Origin: Komagataeibacter sp. FNDCR2
GTDB taxonomy: Bacteria; Pseudomonadota; Alphaproteobacteria; Acetobacterales; Acetobacteraceae
DNA: 64,000 nt
Reading direction: 5' to 3'
Assembly: GCF_021295395.1 (NCBI RefSeq)
Contig: NZ_JAIWOU010000001.1
Span: 2,558,501 to 2,622,500 of the forward strand
Shown: piece after piece, positions 39,001 to 47,867 of the stretch
Layout of the letters: each line of letters opens with the position of its first letter
How positions within the stretch are numbered: the first letter of the stretch is position 1
Program-made: the position numbers and the translations under genes
Notes under the pieces: model-generated
Database searches by the model: none
Told to the model about the DNA's origin: nothing
The model's input: the letters and a program-made list of their open reading frames with translations, nothing else

Positions 39001-40151
39001 GCGGATCAGGGTCAGAAGACAGGGTTGAAGGCGACGGTCAGTCCGGTGCGGTGGGGCGTCCGCGCGATATCGAGCGTGTCCTGCAAAGCTTCGGGGTCGA
39101 GCAGGGATTCGTTTACCGGCCTTTTGTCGATCGCTCCCTTATGGAAACGGAAGAGACATCCGCCGCCACCGACTCCTCCAGCCCCGAAGATCTGGCGGAG
39201 GTCGAGGATCCGTACGACTGGCAGGCCGAAAACGAACCCGGTGAGGAACCACCCGCGGATGAAGTAGTGGACTCCGAACCACCGGCGGAGCAGCTTCTGC
39301 CCCCGCCCGAAGCCAGCACGGCCCCACAGGTGGAACCGCCGGTTGCCGCCATCGCCGCCCCGCATGTGCAAGAGGAACCTGTCGCCATCGCGCCACCCGA
39401 GGTGCAAACGCCCGAGCCCGCCATTGCATCGGCTCCGGAGGGTGTATCGGAACCCGAACCCGAACCCGAACCCGAACCCGAACCCGAACCCGAACCCGAA
39501 CCTGCGCCTGCGCCTGAGCCCGAAATCGTGCCTGAACCCACACCGGAACCCACACCGGAACCCGTGCCCGAAACCACACCCGCGCCCGCGCCGGAGCCTG
39601 AAGTCGGGCCGGCACCGGAGCCGCAGCCCGAAGTCGATGCGCCCCCTCCCGCCATGCCCGTGGCCGCCCCGCAGCCCGCGGCCGATGCTGCCGAGACCGG
39701 GCGGAAGCCCCTGGCCGCCGCAATGCCCGAAACGGTGGCGCCGATTGAAAAAAGTGATGCGGAGCTTCTTCCCCTCCTGCCGCCGGCCGAAGCCGGGGAG
39801 GACTGGATGCCCGTGCCCAAGGCGCGGCACCAGCGTGGCGAACGCCCCCGCCCGGTAAGCCGTGGCTTCGCCTTTCCCCTGCCCGATATCCGCAGGCAGG
39901 CAGAGCGCAGGCTGTTCCGCCCCGCGCCGCTGCCTGTGCGTGTTTCCCGTCCCCAACAGACCAAGGTGAGTACCATGACCAAGTCGAATTCCAGCCCCGC
40001 CAATGAATCCCCCCTCGCGCCGTCCACCGATGGTTCACCCACCATGGAGGAAATGTTCATGATCCTGGGTGGCCGGGCGACCGATCGGCTGACCCCCAAA
40101 TCCACGTTGCGTGACGCCCTGTCGCGCCGCAAGGAAGACGACGAATCCTGA
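38997..40151 (+). CDS. bcsH: BcsH / CcpAx cellulose complementing factor (GTG start)
   Basis: A 384-residue protein specific to cellulose-producing acetic acid bacteria that helps arrange the terminal complexes and interacts with BcsD. The N-terminus is [20 protein letters not shown]. Residues about 90-240 are an acidic proline-rich linker with a perfect (Glu-Pro)9 run (residues 152-169) encoded by eight GAACCC units plus GAACCT (39450-39503). The conserved C-terminus is [17 protein letters not shown] and [10 protein letters not shown]. The GTG at 38997 overlaps the bcsZ stop. An internal in-frame ATG at 39975 has AAGGTGAG just upstream and could give the conserved last 58 residues alone. Confidence 0.88.
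   Translation: MSGSGSEDRVEGDGQSGAVGRPRDIERVLQSFGVEQGFVYRPFVDRSLMETEETSAATDSSSPEDLAEVEDPYDWQAENEPGEEPPADEVVDSEPPAEQLLPPPEASTAPQVEPPVAAIAAPHVQEEPVAIAPPEVQTPEPAIASAPEGVSEPEPEPEPEPEPEPEPEPAPAPEPEIVPEPTPEPTPEPVPETTPAPAPEPEVGPAPEPQPEVDAPPPAMPVAAPQPAADAAETGRKPLAAAMPETVAPIEKSDAELLPLLPPAEAGEDWMPVPKARHQRGERPRPVSRGFAFPLPDIRRQAERRLFRPAPLPVRVSRPQQTKVSTMTKSNSSPANESPLAPSTDGSPTMEEMFMILGGRATDRLTPKSTLRDALSRRKEDDES
39450..39503 (+). repeat. GAACCC hexanucleotide microsatellite in bcsH
   Basis: Eight perfect tandem copies of GAACCC (39450-39497) are followed by GAACCT, encoding alternating Glu-Pro. Unit length is a multiple of three, so gain or loss of copies by slippage changes linker length without shifting the frame. 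Imperfect Pro-Glu repeats continue downstream to about 39640. Confidence 0.95.
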
Positions 40152-40173
40152 AGCGGCGCATTTTCCCGCTTTT

Positions 40174-40209
40174 CCGTCCATCCGGCGGCCTGCCGGGTGT
40201 GATGGACGG
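40174..40209 (+). other. Strong hairpin between bcsH and bcsAB
   Basis: CCGTCCATC (40174-40182) pairs with GATGGACGG (40201-40209), and an inner CCGGC/GCCGG stem (40182-40186 with 40192-40196) stacks within the loop. It lies 23 bases after the bcsH stop in a 264-base gap before bcsAB. No T run follows. It may protect the 3' end of an upstream bcsZ-bcsH transcript or attenuate read-through into bcsAB. The rest of the gap shows no gene. Confidence 0.45.
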
Positions 40210-40415
40210 ACACAGGCGTGGCGGTTGAGGCAGGAACGTGCATCGTCCCATCCCTGGGGCGCGGCACGGCTGGCCACGCAGTTGTCCGAACCCGTAGGAC
40301 CTGTTTGAAGTGACATGGACTGTTCTGATGCACGCGATCGGCAGGCGTGCTGCCCCTCTGACAGTTTTTGAGCGTAACTTTCTGTTTTTGCCGTTTATTT
40401 CGGACGAGTGGTTTT

Positions 40416-43400
40416 ATGTCAGAGGTTGAGTCGCCCACATCGGCGGATTCGGCGTGGTCGCGCCGGTTGGAGCAGTTTCTGGCTTCGCGTCCGGGAATCG
40501 CCATAGTGGTGGCCTTCGCCCTGTGCGCCATGTTCGCGGCCGCCACGGTCACGCTCACGCCCAATCAGCAACTGGTCGTGGCGGGTATCTTTGTGGGTAT
40601 CTTCTTCATCGTCGGCCGGAAGAAGACCCGGCGCGTGCAGGTTTTCCTGGAGGTGCTGTCGGCCGCCGTCTCGCTGCGGTACCTGACATGGCGCCTGACG
40701 GATACGCTCTATTTCAACACATGGATCGAGATCGGGCTGGGCACGCTGCTGCTTACGGCGGAACTCTATGCCCTCGTGATGCTTTTCCTGAGCTATTTCC
40801 AGAGCATCTATCCACTGGGCCGCGCGCCGATCCCGCTGCCGGACAACCCTGCCGACTGGCCTACGGTGGATGTCTACATCCCCACCTATAACGAAGACCT
40901 GAGCATCGTCCGGCTTACCGTTCTGGGCGCGCTGGGCATGGACTGGCCCCGCGACAGGCTGAACGTCTATCTGCTCGATGACGGCAGGCGGCCGGAATTC
41001 GCCCTGTTCGCCGAAGCCTGCGGGGCAACCTACATCGCGCGGCCCACGAACGAACATGCCAAGGCGGGCAATTTCAATTATGCCATCAAGCGTTCATCGG
41101 GCGAATTCATCCTGACGCTGGACTGCGATCATATCCCGACCCGCGCCTTCCTGCAGATCACCATGGGCTGGATGGTGGGTGACCCCAAGATCGCGCTCAT
41201 GCAGACGCCGCATCACTTCTATTCCCCCGACCCGTTCCAGCGCAATCTGGCCGCGGGCTTCCGCACCCCACCCGAAGGCAACCTGTTCTATGGCGTGATC
41301 CAGGACGGAAATGATTTCTGGGATGCGACATTCTTCTGCGGGTCGTGCGCCATCCTGCGGCGTGTCGCGATCGAGGGGATCGGCGGGTTCGCGACCCAGA
41401 CCGTCACCGAAGACGCCCATACCGCCCTGCGCATGCAGCGCGAGGGCTGGTCCACCGCCTACCTGCGCATTCCGCTGGCGGGCGGGCTGGCGACCGAGCG
41501 CCTGATCACCCATGTCGGGCAGCGTGTGCGCTGGGCGCGCGGCATGCTGCAGATTTTCCGTATCGACAACCCCCTGCTGGGGCCGGGCCTGAACTGGGGG
41601 CAGCGGCTGTGCTATCTGGCGGCCATGCTGTCCTTCCTGTTCGCGGTGCCGCGCGTGGTGTTCCTGACCGCGCCGCTGGCCTTCCTGTTCTTCGGGCAGA
41701 ATGTCATCGCCGCATCGCCCGTGGCCGTGCTGGCCTATGCCGGGCCGCACATGTTCCACGCCATCGGCACGGCGTCGCGCATCAACAGGGGCTGGCGCTA
41801 TTCGTTCTGGAGCGAGGTGTACGAAACCACCATGGCGCTGTTCCTGGTGCGCGTGACGGTCGCTACCCTGCTCAACCCCTGGCGTGCGAAGTTCAATGTC
41901 ACGAACAAGGGCGGCGTGCTGGAAAGCGGGTATTTCGATCTGCGCGCGGTCTATCCCAATGTCATTATGGGGGGGCTCATGTTCCTCGGGCTGCTCCGGG
42001 GGCTGTACGGGCTGGCGTTCGAACATGTCGATTTCATCGCCCGGCGCGCCTATCTGCTCAATTCCTGCTGGGCCACGCTCAGCCTGCTGATCATCCTTGC
42101 CGCCGTCGCCGTGGGCCGTGAAACCCATCAGAAACGCTACAGCCACCGTATCCGCGCCAGCCTGCCGGTAAATGTGACCACCGCGGACGGCATTGTGGTC
42201 GCGGGCGTGACCGAAGACCTGTCCATGGGTGGGGCGTCGATCCACATGACATGGCCCCAGCCCATAGTGGGGCCACAGACGGTCGAGATTCACGTCAATA
42301 TCGAAGGGGAGAGCCTGCGCCTGCGCGCGCATGTGATCCGTAGCCGGAACGGCCAGTGCGTGTTCAGGTGGGACATCGGCTCCCTTCAGGAAGAAGCAAG
42401 TATCATCCGCATCGTGTTCGGTCGTGCCGATGCGTGGGTGGACTGGAACGATTACGGAAATGATCGCCCCCTGCGGAGCGTGTGGGATATTTTCGTCAGT
42501 ATTCTGGGCCTGTTCCGTCCCCCCGGGCGCCTCACTCCACGGAAGGGGGCCCGCTATCCCAGTTTCAGTGAGGAAAATGTGTCGACGGATGAAGCCGCAC
42601 CCGGGGCGGGGCGCGCCCAGCGCAGGAACAGGACCGGGATACTGTCTGGTTCACGCAGCCTGAAAATGATACCGCTGCTGGCCATGCTGGCCTGGGCGTC
42701 CACGGCTTACGCGGCGCCCGACCCTTCGGCCGCCGCCACCGCCGCCGCTGCGGGCGCTGCCGATGCGGCGGACGCGGTAGGGGCGGCCGAAGCGGCCGTG
42801 GACAGTGGCGAGAACGCGAGCGGCGCGTCCGCCCAGATGGCCACCACCCATACCTATACGTTCGACCAGCTCGGGGCGCTCACCGCCCTGACCATGCGCA
42901 GCGCGACGCCGCTGCAGGGCCTGCAGTTCGGCATTCCTTCCGACCAGCTCGTCACCTCGGCGCGGCTGATCGTCTCGGGGGCCATGTCGCCCAGCCTGCG
43001 GCCTGAAAACAGCGCCGTGACCATCACGCTGAACGAACAGTATGTCGGCACCCTGCGGCCCACACCGGGCCAGCCCGCGTTCGGGCCGATCGCGTTTGAC
43101 GTGAACCCGATCTTTTTCGTCAACAGCAACCGGCTGAATTTCAGCTTCGCGGTCGGCACGAAAGGCTGCGCCGACCCCATGGACAAGCTGCTGTGGGCAA
43201 GCGTTTCGGAACATTCGCAGCTACAGATCACCACCATCTCGCTTCCCGCGCGCAGGCAGCTTGCCCGCCTGCCACAGCCATTTTACGACAGGGCGGTTGA
43301 CCAGCGCGCGGTCATCCCGGTGGTGCTGGCGGCAAGCTATGACCCCGAGATCCTGACGGCGACTGGCATCGTCGCCTCGTGGTTCGGCAAGCAGACCGAT

Positions 43401-44993
43401 TTCCGTGGCGTCACGTTCCCCGTCTCCTCCACCGTGCCCCGCACGGGCAACGCCATGGCGGTGGGCGTGGTTGCCGAACTGCCCCGCGAACTCGGGCATC
43501 TTTCCGTCGGGGGACCGACGGTGATGGAGGTCGCCAATCCCTTCGATCCCAACGGGACGGTGCTGGTGGTGACCGGGCGTGACCGGGACGAGGTGATTAC
43601 GGCCAGCAAGGGCATAGGCTTCGGTTCGGGCACGCTGCCCGCCACCGACCATGCCGATATCGCGCCCATTGACGTAGCACCCAGCCAGCCCAACGACGCC
43701 CCGGCCTTCATCCCGACCTCGCGCCCGGTGAAGCTGGGGGAACTGGTGCCGGACAGCGAACTGCAGGGCGTGGGTTTCACGCCCGGCGTCATGACCGTGC
43801 CGTTCCGTATCCCGCCGGATCTGTACACATGGCATAGCCGCCCGTACAAGGTGCATGTCCGTTTCCGCTCGCCCGACGGGCCGGTTCTGGATGTCGCCCG
43901 CTCGCACCTGGATGTCAGCATCAACAACATCTACCTGCGTTCCTTTTCCCTGCGTGAAAACAACGGGGAAATAGGGAAGGCGCTGGCGCATATCGGTCTG
44001 GGCAACACATCGGGGGTCGAGAACCGTATTGCCACGGTCCAGCCGTGGATGGTTTACGGCAAGAACCAGTTGCAGTTCTATTTCGATGCGATGCCCATGT
44101 CCTCCGCCGGAGCCTGCAAGGCGGGGCCGGCCCTGCTGCACCTGTCGGTCGATCCTGACTCCACCATCGATTTTTCCAATGCCTTCCACATCACGACCAT
44201 GCCGAACCTGGCGTATATGGCCAGCGCGGGGTTTCCCTTCACCACCTATGCCGACCTGTCGCATACGGCGGTCGTGCTGCCCGATCACCCCGCCGCCCCC
44301 GAAATCGGGGCGTTTCTGGATCTGATGGGCTTCATGGGGGCCACGACGTGGTACCCGGTGGCCGGTGTTGAAATCGTCACCGCCGACCATGTGAGCGATG
44401 TGGCGGACAGGAACCTGATCGTCCTGTCCACGCTGGCGGAAAGCGCGGATGTCGCGCCCCTGCTGGCGAATGCGGCCTATCAGATTTCGGACGGGCACCT
44501 GCACATGGCCGCCCGCTCCGCGCTGAATGGGGTCTGGAACGCGTTTGAAGATCCGCTCTCGGCCCTCAGGCGGCACGCGCCCACGGAGATCGACACCGAC
44601 CTTACGGGGGGTGTCGGCGCGATGGTGGAGGCGCAGTCGCCACTCATGGCCGGGCGCACCGTGCTGGCCTTCCTGTCCGGTGACGCGCCGGGCCTGAACC
44701 ACCTGGTCCAGACACTGAACCTGCGCAAGAACCAGCCTGACATCCAGGGCGACCTGGTGCTGGTGCATGGCGATGCCGTGTCGTCCTATCGCGGGTCGCC
44801 GGTCTATACCGTGGGGTCGGTGCCGTTATGGATGTGGCCGGACTGGCATATGCACAACCGCCCGGTACGGGTGATGGTGGTCGGCCTGATCGCCTGCGTG
44901 CTGCTGACGGCGGTGATGTCGCGCGCGCTGGTCCGCCACGCCCGCCGCCGCTACAAGGCGCTGCAGGTTCAAAAGCGCACCTTCCGTGACTGA
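40416..44993 (+). CDS. bcsAB: BcsAB: fused cellulose synthase catalytic and periplasmic subunits
   Basis: A 1525-residue fusion. The BcsA half (about 1-745) has membrane helices, the GT2 core [19 protein letters not shown] (Asp188-189), LDCDH (DxD, Asp236/238), TED (331-333) and QRVRW (369-373). Its PilZ domain, with RYSHR (Arg574, Arg578) and DLSMGG (Asp601-Gly606), binds c-di-GMP and opens the gate for UDP-glucose. The BcsB half starts with a signal-like segment near residue 751 ([16 protein letters not shown]), has the carbohydrate-binding beta domains, and ends with a membrane helix [16 protein letters not shown]. The fusion is typical of Komagataeibacter. ATG 40416 is preferred over an in-frame GTG 40368. 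All catalytic residues are intact. Unusually, bcsC does not follow. Confidence 0.96.
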   Translation: MSEVESPTSADSAWSRRLEQFLASRPGIAIVVAFALCAMFAAATVTLTPNQQLVVAGIFVGIFFIVGRKKTRRVQVFLEVLSAAVSLRYLTWRLTDTLYFNTWIEIGLGTLLLTAELYALVMLFLSYFQSIYPLGRAPIPLPDNPADWPTVDVYIPTYNEDLSIVRLTVLGALGMDWPRDRLNVYLLDDGRRPEFALFAEACGATYIARPTNEHAKAGNFNYAIKRSSGEFILTLDCDHIPTRAFLQITMGWMVGDPKIALMQTPHHFYSPDPFQRNLAAGFRTPPEGNLFYGVIQDGNDFWDATFFCGSCAILRRVAIEGIGGFATQTVTEDAHTALRMQREGWSTAYLRIPLAGGLATERLITHVGQRVRWARGMLQIFRIDNPLLGPGLNWGQRLCYLAAMLSFLFAVPRVVFLTAPLAFLFFGQNVIAASPVAVLAYAGPHMFHAIGTASRINRGWRYSFWSEVYETTMALFLVRVTVATLLNPWRAKFNVTNKGGVLESGYFDLRAVYPNVIMGGLMFLGLLRGLYGLAFEHVDFIARRAYLLNSCWATLSLLIILAAVAVGRETHQKRYSHRIRASLPVNVTTADGIVVAGVTEDLSMGGASIHMTWPQPIVGPQTVEIHVNIEGESLRLRAHVIRSRNGQCVFRWDIGSLQEEASIIRIVFGRADAWVDWNDYGNDRPLRSVWDIFVSILGLFRPPGRLTPRKGARYPSFSEENVSTDEAAPGAGRAQRRNRTGILSGSRSLKMIPLLAMLAWASTAYAAPDPSAAATAAAAGAADAADAVGAAEAAVDSGENASGASAQMATTHTYTFDQLGALTALTMRSATPLQGLQFGIPSDQLVTSARLIVSGAMSPSLRPENSAVTITLNEQYVGTLRPTPGQPAFGPIAFDVNPIFFVNSNRLNFSFAVGTKGCADPMDKLLWASVSEHSQLQITTISLPARRQLARLPQPFYDRAVDQRAVIPVVLAASYDPEILTATGIVASWFGKQTDFRGVTFPVSSTVPRTGNAMAVGVVAELPRELGHLSVGGPTVMEVANPFDPNGTVLVVTGRDRDEVITASKGIGFGSGTLPATDHADIAPIDVAPSQPNDAPAFIPTSRPVKLGELVPDSELQGVGFTPGVMTVPFRIPPDLYTWHSRPYKVHVRFRSPDGPVLDVARSHLDVSINNIYLRSFSLRENNGEIGKALAHIGLGNTSGVENRIATVQPWMVYGKNQLQFYFDAMPMSSAGACKAGPALLHLSVDPDSTIDFSNAFHITTMPNLAYMASAGFPFTTYADLSHTAVVLPDHPAAPEIGAFLDLMGFMGATTWYPVAGVEIVTADHVSDVADRNLIVLSTLAESADVAPLLANAAYQISDGHLHMAARSALNGVWNAFEDPLSALRRHAPTEIDTDLTGGVGAMVEAQSPLMAGRTVLAFLSGDAPGLNHLVQTLNLRKNQPDIQGDLVLVHGDAVSSYRGSPVYTVGSVPLWMWPDWHMHNRPVRVMVVGLIACVLLTAVMSRALVRHARRRYKALQVQKRTFRD

Positions 44994-45199
44994 CCGGCGC
45001 GGCATGGACGTGAGCATTTCACGCGGTGTGGCGGGGATGCCAATGCCGCTGGCTTGCGGCCACGTTTGGTGGCAGAGTAGGTTATAGTTGTTTTATCCGC
45101 AGTCCCGGTGCGGCATGGTGGCGGCGCCATCATCGCTACGACAGCACGACCGCGGGGGAGTGCCATGATTTCGAACCACTATCTTGTTATGGACCAGTA
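44994..45199 (+). other. 206-base gap between bcsAB and bcsD where bcsC is expected
   Basis: In type I acetobacterial operons bcsC lies here. The gap has no long frame and no recognisable TPR or barrel remnant in any forward frame that I could read. A short frame ending in YLVMDQ stops just before bcsD but is too short to interpret. A TTATAGTTGTTTTATCC stretch (about 45080-45098) is AT-rich relative to the surroundings and could belong to a promoter for bcsD. Confidence 0.45.
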
Positions 45200-45670
45200 A
45201 TGACAACTTTCAAGAAACAACCGGATTTTTCCCTGTTCCTTCAGGCCCTGTCCTGGGAAATTGACGATCAGGCCGGGATCGAGGTCAGGAACGAGCTTCT
45301 GCGCGAGGTCGGTCGCGGCATGGCGGGCCGTCTTGCGCCGCCGCTGTGCAACACGATCGATACCCTGCAGATCGAACTCAACGCCCTGCTGTCCATGATC
45401 GGCTGGGGCTATGTCTCGCTCGAACTGCTGAGCGAGGAAAAGACCCTGCGCATCGTGCATGAGGACCTGCCGCAGGTTGGCAGCGCGGGTGAGCCGCCGG
45501 GAACCTGGCTGGCTCCGGTGCTGGAGGGGCTGTACGGCCGCTGGATCACGTCACAGCCGGGCGCGTTCGGGGATTACGTGGTGATGCGCGATCTGGAGGC
45601 GGAAGATCTGGATTCCGTGCCGCGCCAGACCATCATCCTTTACATGCGCGTCCGCAGCAGCTCGCTGTAA
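45200..45670 (+). CDS. bcsD: BcsD cellulose synthase subunit D
   Basis: A 156-residue periplasmic protein without a classical signal peptide, as is usual for BcsD. It matches the family at FSLFLQALSWEIDDQAG, ELLREVGRGMAGRL, LCNTIDTLQIELNALLSMIGWGYV and the C-terminal TIILYMRVRSSSL. BcsD forms an octameric ring that channels four glucan chains and supports the linear arrangement of terminal complexes and cellulose crystallisation. ATG 45200 directly follows a TAA; an in-frame extension to 45026 is non-homologous. The usual next gene, the beta-glucosidase bglX, is not present downstream. Confidence 0.94.
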   Translation: MTTFKKQPDFSLFLQALSWEIDDQAGIEVRNELLREVGRGMAGRLAPPLCNTIDTLQIELNALLSMIGWGYVSLELLSEEKTLRIVHEDLPQVGSAGEPPGTWLAPVLEGLYGRWITSQPGAFGDYVVMRDLEAEDLDSVPRQTIILYMRVRSSSL

Positions 45671-45690
45671 GGCTGGCGGACTGGTTGAAG

Positions 45691-45707
45691 CCGGCCTTCC
45701 GGGCCGG
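45691..45707 (+). other. Hairpin after bcsD
   Basis: CCGGCC (45691-45696) and GGCCGG (45702-45707) form a 6-base-pair stem with a 5-base loop, 20 bases past the bcsD stop, with no T run. It marks the possible 3' end of the cellulose transcript. The remaining bases to 45921 hold no supported gene. Confidence 0.3.
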
Positions 45708-45921
45708 AAAGGACGACGCCCCCCCATGGCCCGCCATCCCGGCTCCAGCATGCAGGCTGAAGGCGGGGGGTGGGCCGCGGCCGTTCGTGGGGTCGCTGTC
45801 ATTGCTTCAGGTCCATGATGGGGCGGCGGCTTCCGGTACATGACAACGGGGCGGGGCGTGATCCGTTCCCCATGTTCGCCCGTATCCATGGTCGCGCGCA
45901 CCGCACGCTGGGGGCAGGCCA

Positions 45922-46590
45922 ATGAAAAAACATGTGCTGTCGATCTCCATGGGGACATTGGGGCTGCTGGTCGCCAGTACCGTGCCCGTGACGGCGGCGG
46001 GCTGGCCCGATACGCCCCTTGGGCGCGCGGGCATGCTGGTGGCGATCCAGGAGATGGAAATCATGCTCCTGACCCACCCCAGCGCCACACGCGCGCTGGA
46101 GGCATGGTGCGCGCTGCACCACATGGCGGACCCGCCCGTCATCATGGCGCGCAAGGTCGCGCGGACCGGCCCGGACATCGTGCCCGACCGGGTCCGGGCC
46201 GAACTGGCGGTCAGCGCCACCCAGCCTGTCCGGCACAGGCAGGTGCGGCTGGTCTGCGGCCCGCATGTCCTGTCCGTGGCCGATAACTGGTACGTGCCCG
46301 ACCGGCTGACAGCCGCGATGAACGCCGCGCTGGAGCAGACCGACGTGCCCTTTGGCCGGGTGGTGGCCGCGTTGAATTTCTCCCGCCAGCGGCTGGAATT
46401 CACCCGGCTGTGGTCGCCATGGCCCGGAAGCGGGGCGGTGGCATCCGGCGCCATGATCGTGCCGCCAGCGGAAATCGTGCGGCAGCGTGCGGTGCTGCGC
46501 GATGCGCATGACCAGCCGTTCAGCGAGGTCGTGGAAACCTATACGAACCAGATGCTCGATTTTCCGCCCCCGCCCGAAGTCGCGCACTGA
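45922..46590 (+). CDS. Secreted chorismate lyase-like (UbiC/UTRA fold, DUF98-type) protein
   Basis: A 222-residue protein with a signal peptide (MKKHVLSISMGTLGLLVASTVPVTAAG). The mature part has VRHRQVRLVCGPHVLSVADNWYVPDRLT, TDVPFGRVVAALNF and the C-terminal EIVRQRAVLRDAHDQPFSEVVETY, which follow the chorismate-lyase-like fold (R-V-L ... A-x-N-W-Y-V-P ... PFG ... R). UbiC itself is cytoplasmic, so the export signal argues against ubiquinone synthesis; the ligand is unknown. It lies 251 bases after bcsD on the same strand. Family fairly likely, function open. Confidence 0.55.
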   Translation: MKKHVLSISMGTLGLLVASTVPVTAAGWPDTPLGRAGMLVAIQEMEIMLLTHPSATRALEAWCALHHMADPPVIMARKVARTGPDIVPDRVRAELAVSATQPVRHRQVRLVCGPHVLSVADNWYVPDRLTAAMNAALEQTDVPFGRVVAALNFSRQRLEFTRLWSPWPGSGAVASGAMIVPPAEIVRQRAVLRDAHDQPFSEVVETYTNQMLDFPPPPEVAH

Positions 46591-46676
46591 CGAGATCGCG
46601 CACTGACACGGATTGCGGTGGACGGGCAGGGGCGCTACGCCGGGACCAGCCGCGTGACCGGAGCAAGGATCCAGAC

Positions 46677-47135
46677 ATGACCGACCTGCGAGACCCGAAC
46701 CTGCCCGCCGATGAAGTGCGGCGCGTACTGGACCTGCACCCCCACCCCGAAGGGGGCAGCTACCGCGAGATATGGCGTGACAGCCCCGCCGATGGCCCGC
46801 GCGGCGCGGTTTCGACCATCCAGTTCCTGCTCGCGGCGGGGGAGCGGTCGCACTGGCACCGGGTCGATGCGGCGGAAATCTGGTGCTGGCAGGGCGGCAG
46901 CCCCCTGCTACTGGAAATCGCGGCGCGGGCGGGCGCGCCTGTCAGCCGCATCCTGCTTGGCCCCCTTCCGGGGCGGGGGCAGGTGCTTCAGGCCGTGGTG
47001 CCCGCAGGGGCATGGCAGGCCGCATCCAGCCAGGGCGGCTGGAGCCTTGTCGCCTGTCAGGTCGCGCCGGCTTTCGTGTTCAGCAGTTTTGAACTCGCCC
47101 CTCCCGGCTGGTCGCCCGATGGAGCGGCCCCGTGA
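46677..47135 (+). CDS. DUF985 cupin-fold protein
   Basis: A 152-residue cupin. DEVRRVLDLHPHPEGGSYREIWRD near the N-terminus, STIQFLLAAGERSHWHRVDAAEIWCWQGGSPLLLEI in the core and GAWQAASSQGGWSLVACQVAPAFVFSSFEL at the end are the DUF985/Cupin_5 pattern. The family is small, stand-alone and poorly characterised. The HWHRVD histidines could bind a metal. The TGA overlaps the GTG start of the Nudix gene, so both are probably made together. Confidence 0.9.
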   Translation: MTDLRDPNLPADEVRRVLDLHPHPEGGSYREIWRDSPADGPRGAVSTIQFLLAAGERSHWHRVDAAEIWCWQGGSPLLLEIAARAGAPVSRILLGPLPGRGQVLQAVVPAGAWQAASSQGGWSLVACQVAPAFVFSSFELAPPGWSPDGAAP

Positions 47136-47770
47136 CGACGCGGGCCATGCCGCAATGGCTGCTATGGGCGCGTGAACTGCAGGCCCTGGCCCAGAGCGGA
47201 CTGGCCTTTACCCAGAACCCGTTTGATCGGGAACGCTATGAAAACATAAGGAAGATCGCGGCCGACATGATGGCCGTGGGCAGCGGGGCGGTGATGGACC
47301 GCGTGCTGGACCTGCTTGCCGGGCAGCATGGCTACGCCACGCCCAAGGTCGTGGTCCGTGCGGGCGTGTTCGATGCGCGCGGGCGTATCCTGATGGTGCG
47401 CGAGCGGCTCGATCATGACCGCTGGACCCTGCCGGGCGGATGGGCGGATGTGAACCTGACCCCGGTGGAAAACGTGATCAAGGAAGTGCGTGAGGAAAGT
47501 GGCCACACCATCCGCGTGACCCGCCTCGCGGCGGTATGGGACCGTGACCGGCAGGGCCATCCGCCCGGTCCTTTTCCGTGCTACACGCTGTTCTTTTTGT
47601 GTGAACTGACCGGCGGCGTGGCGCGGACCAGTATCGAGACATCGGAAATCGGCTGGTTCGGCGCGGCGGACATTCCCGCCGACCTATCGGTGGGGCGCGT
47701 GCTGCCCGCACAGATCGCGCGCATGTTCGTCCATGCCCGCAATGCGGACCTGCCAACGGATTTTGACTGA
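47132..47770 (+). CDS. Nudix hydrolase with N-terminal Nudt-type helical domain (GTG start)
   Basis: A 212-residue protein. The N-terminal about 65 residues (PQWLLWARELQALAQSGLAF and NPFDRERYENIRKIAADMM) are the helical Nudix N-terminal domain. The Nudix box reads GGWADVNLTPVENVIKEVREESG: the paired Glu of REUXEE are kept, but the first Glu is Leu and the Arg is Lys, so activity may be altered. Substrate unknown, probably a nucleoside diphosphate derivative. The GTG at 47132 overlaps the cupin gene stop (GTGA). Confidence 0.85.
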   Translation: MTTRAMPQWLLWARELQALAQSGLAFTQNPFDRERYENIRKIAADMMAVGSGAVMDRVLDLLAGQHGYATPKVVVRAGVFDARGRILMVRERLDHDRWTLPGGWADVNLTPVENVIKEVREESGHTIRVTRLAAVWDRDRQGHPPGPFPCYTLFFLCELTGGVARTSIETSEIGWFGAADIPADLSVGRVLPAQIARMFVHARNADLPTDFD

Positions 47771-47788
47771 AAACACGCCATGGCAGGC

Positions 47789-47817
47789 CATTGAAATCCC
47801 CGCAAAGATTTCCATAT
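47789..47817 (+). promoter_or_regulatory. Putative RpoH (sigma-32) promoter of htpG
   Basis: CATTGAAA (47789-47796) resembles the CTTGAAA -35 element and TTCCATAT (47810-47817) the CCCATNT -10 element, with 15 bases between TTGAAA and CCATAT. It lies about 50 bases before the htpG start. htpG is a classical sigma-32 target and rpoH is encoded in this window. Confidence 0.45.
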
Positions 47818-47867
47818 CCCATACAAATTGTAACCTACCGGCATTTCCATAAATAACAGGACAGACA

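Noticed and set aside
39421-39640. CRISPR-like or protein-coding repeat array
   Set aside because: The repeats are contiguous 6-base units without spacers, inside bcsH and in frame.
28766-45670. Genomic island inserted at tRNA-Glu
   Set aside because: No integrase, no duplicated tRNA 3' end and no insertion sequence were seen, and the cellulose genes match the GC-rich coding style of the rest of the window.
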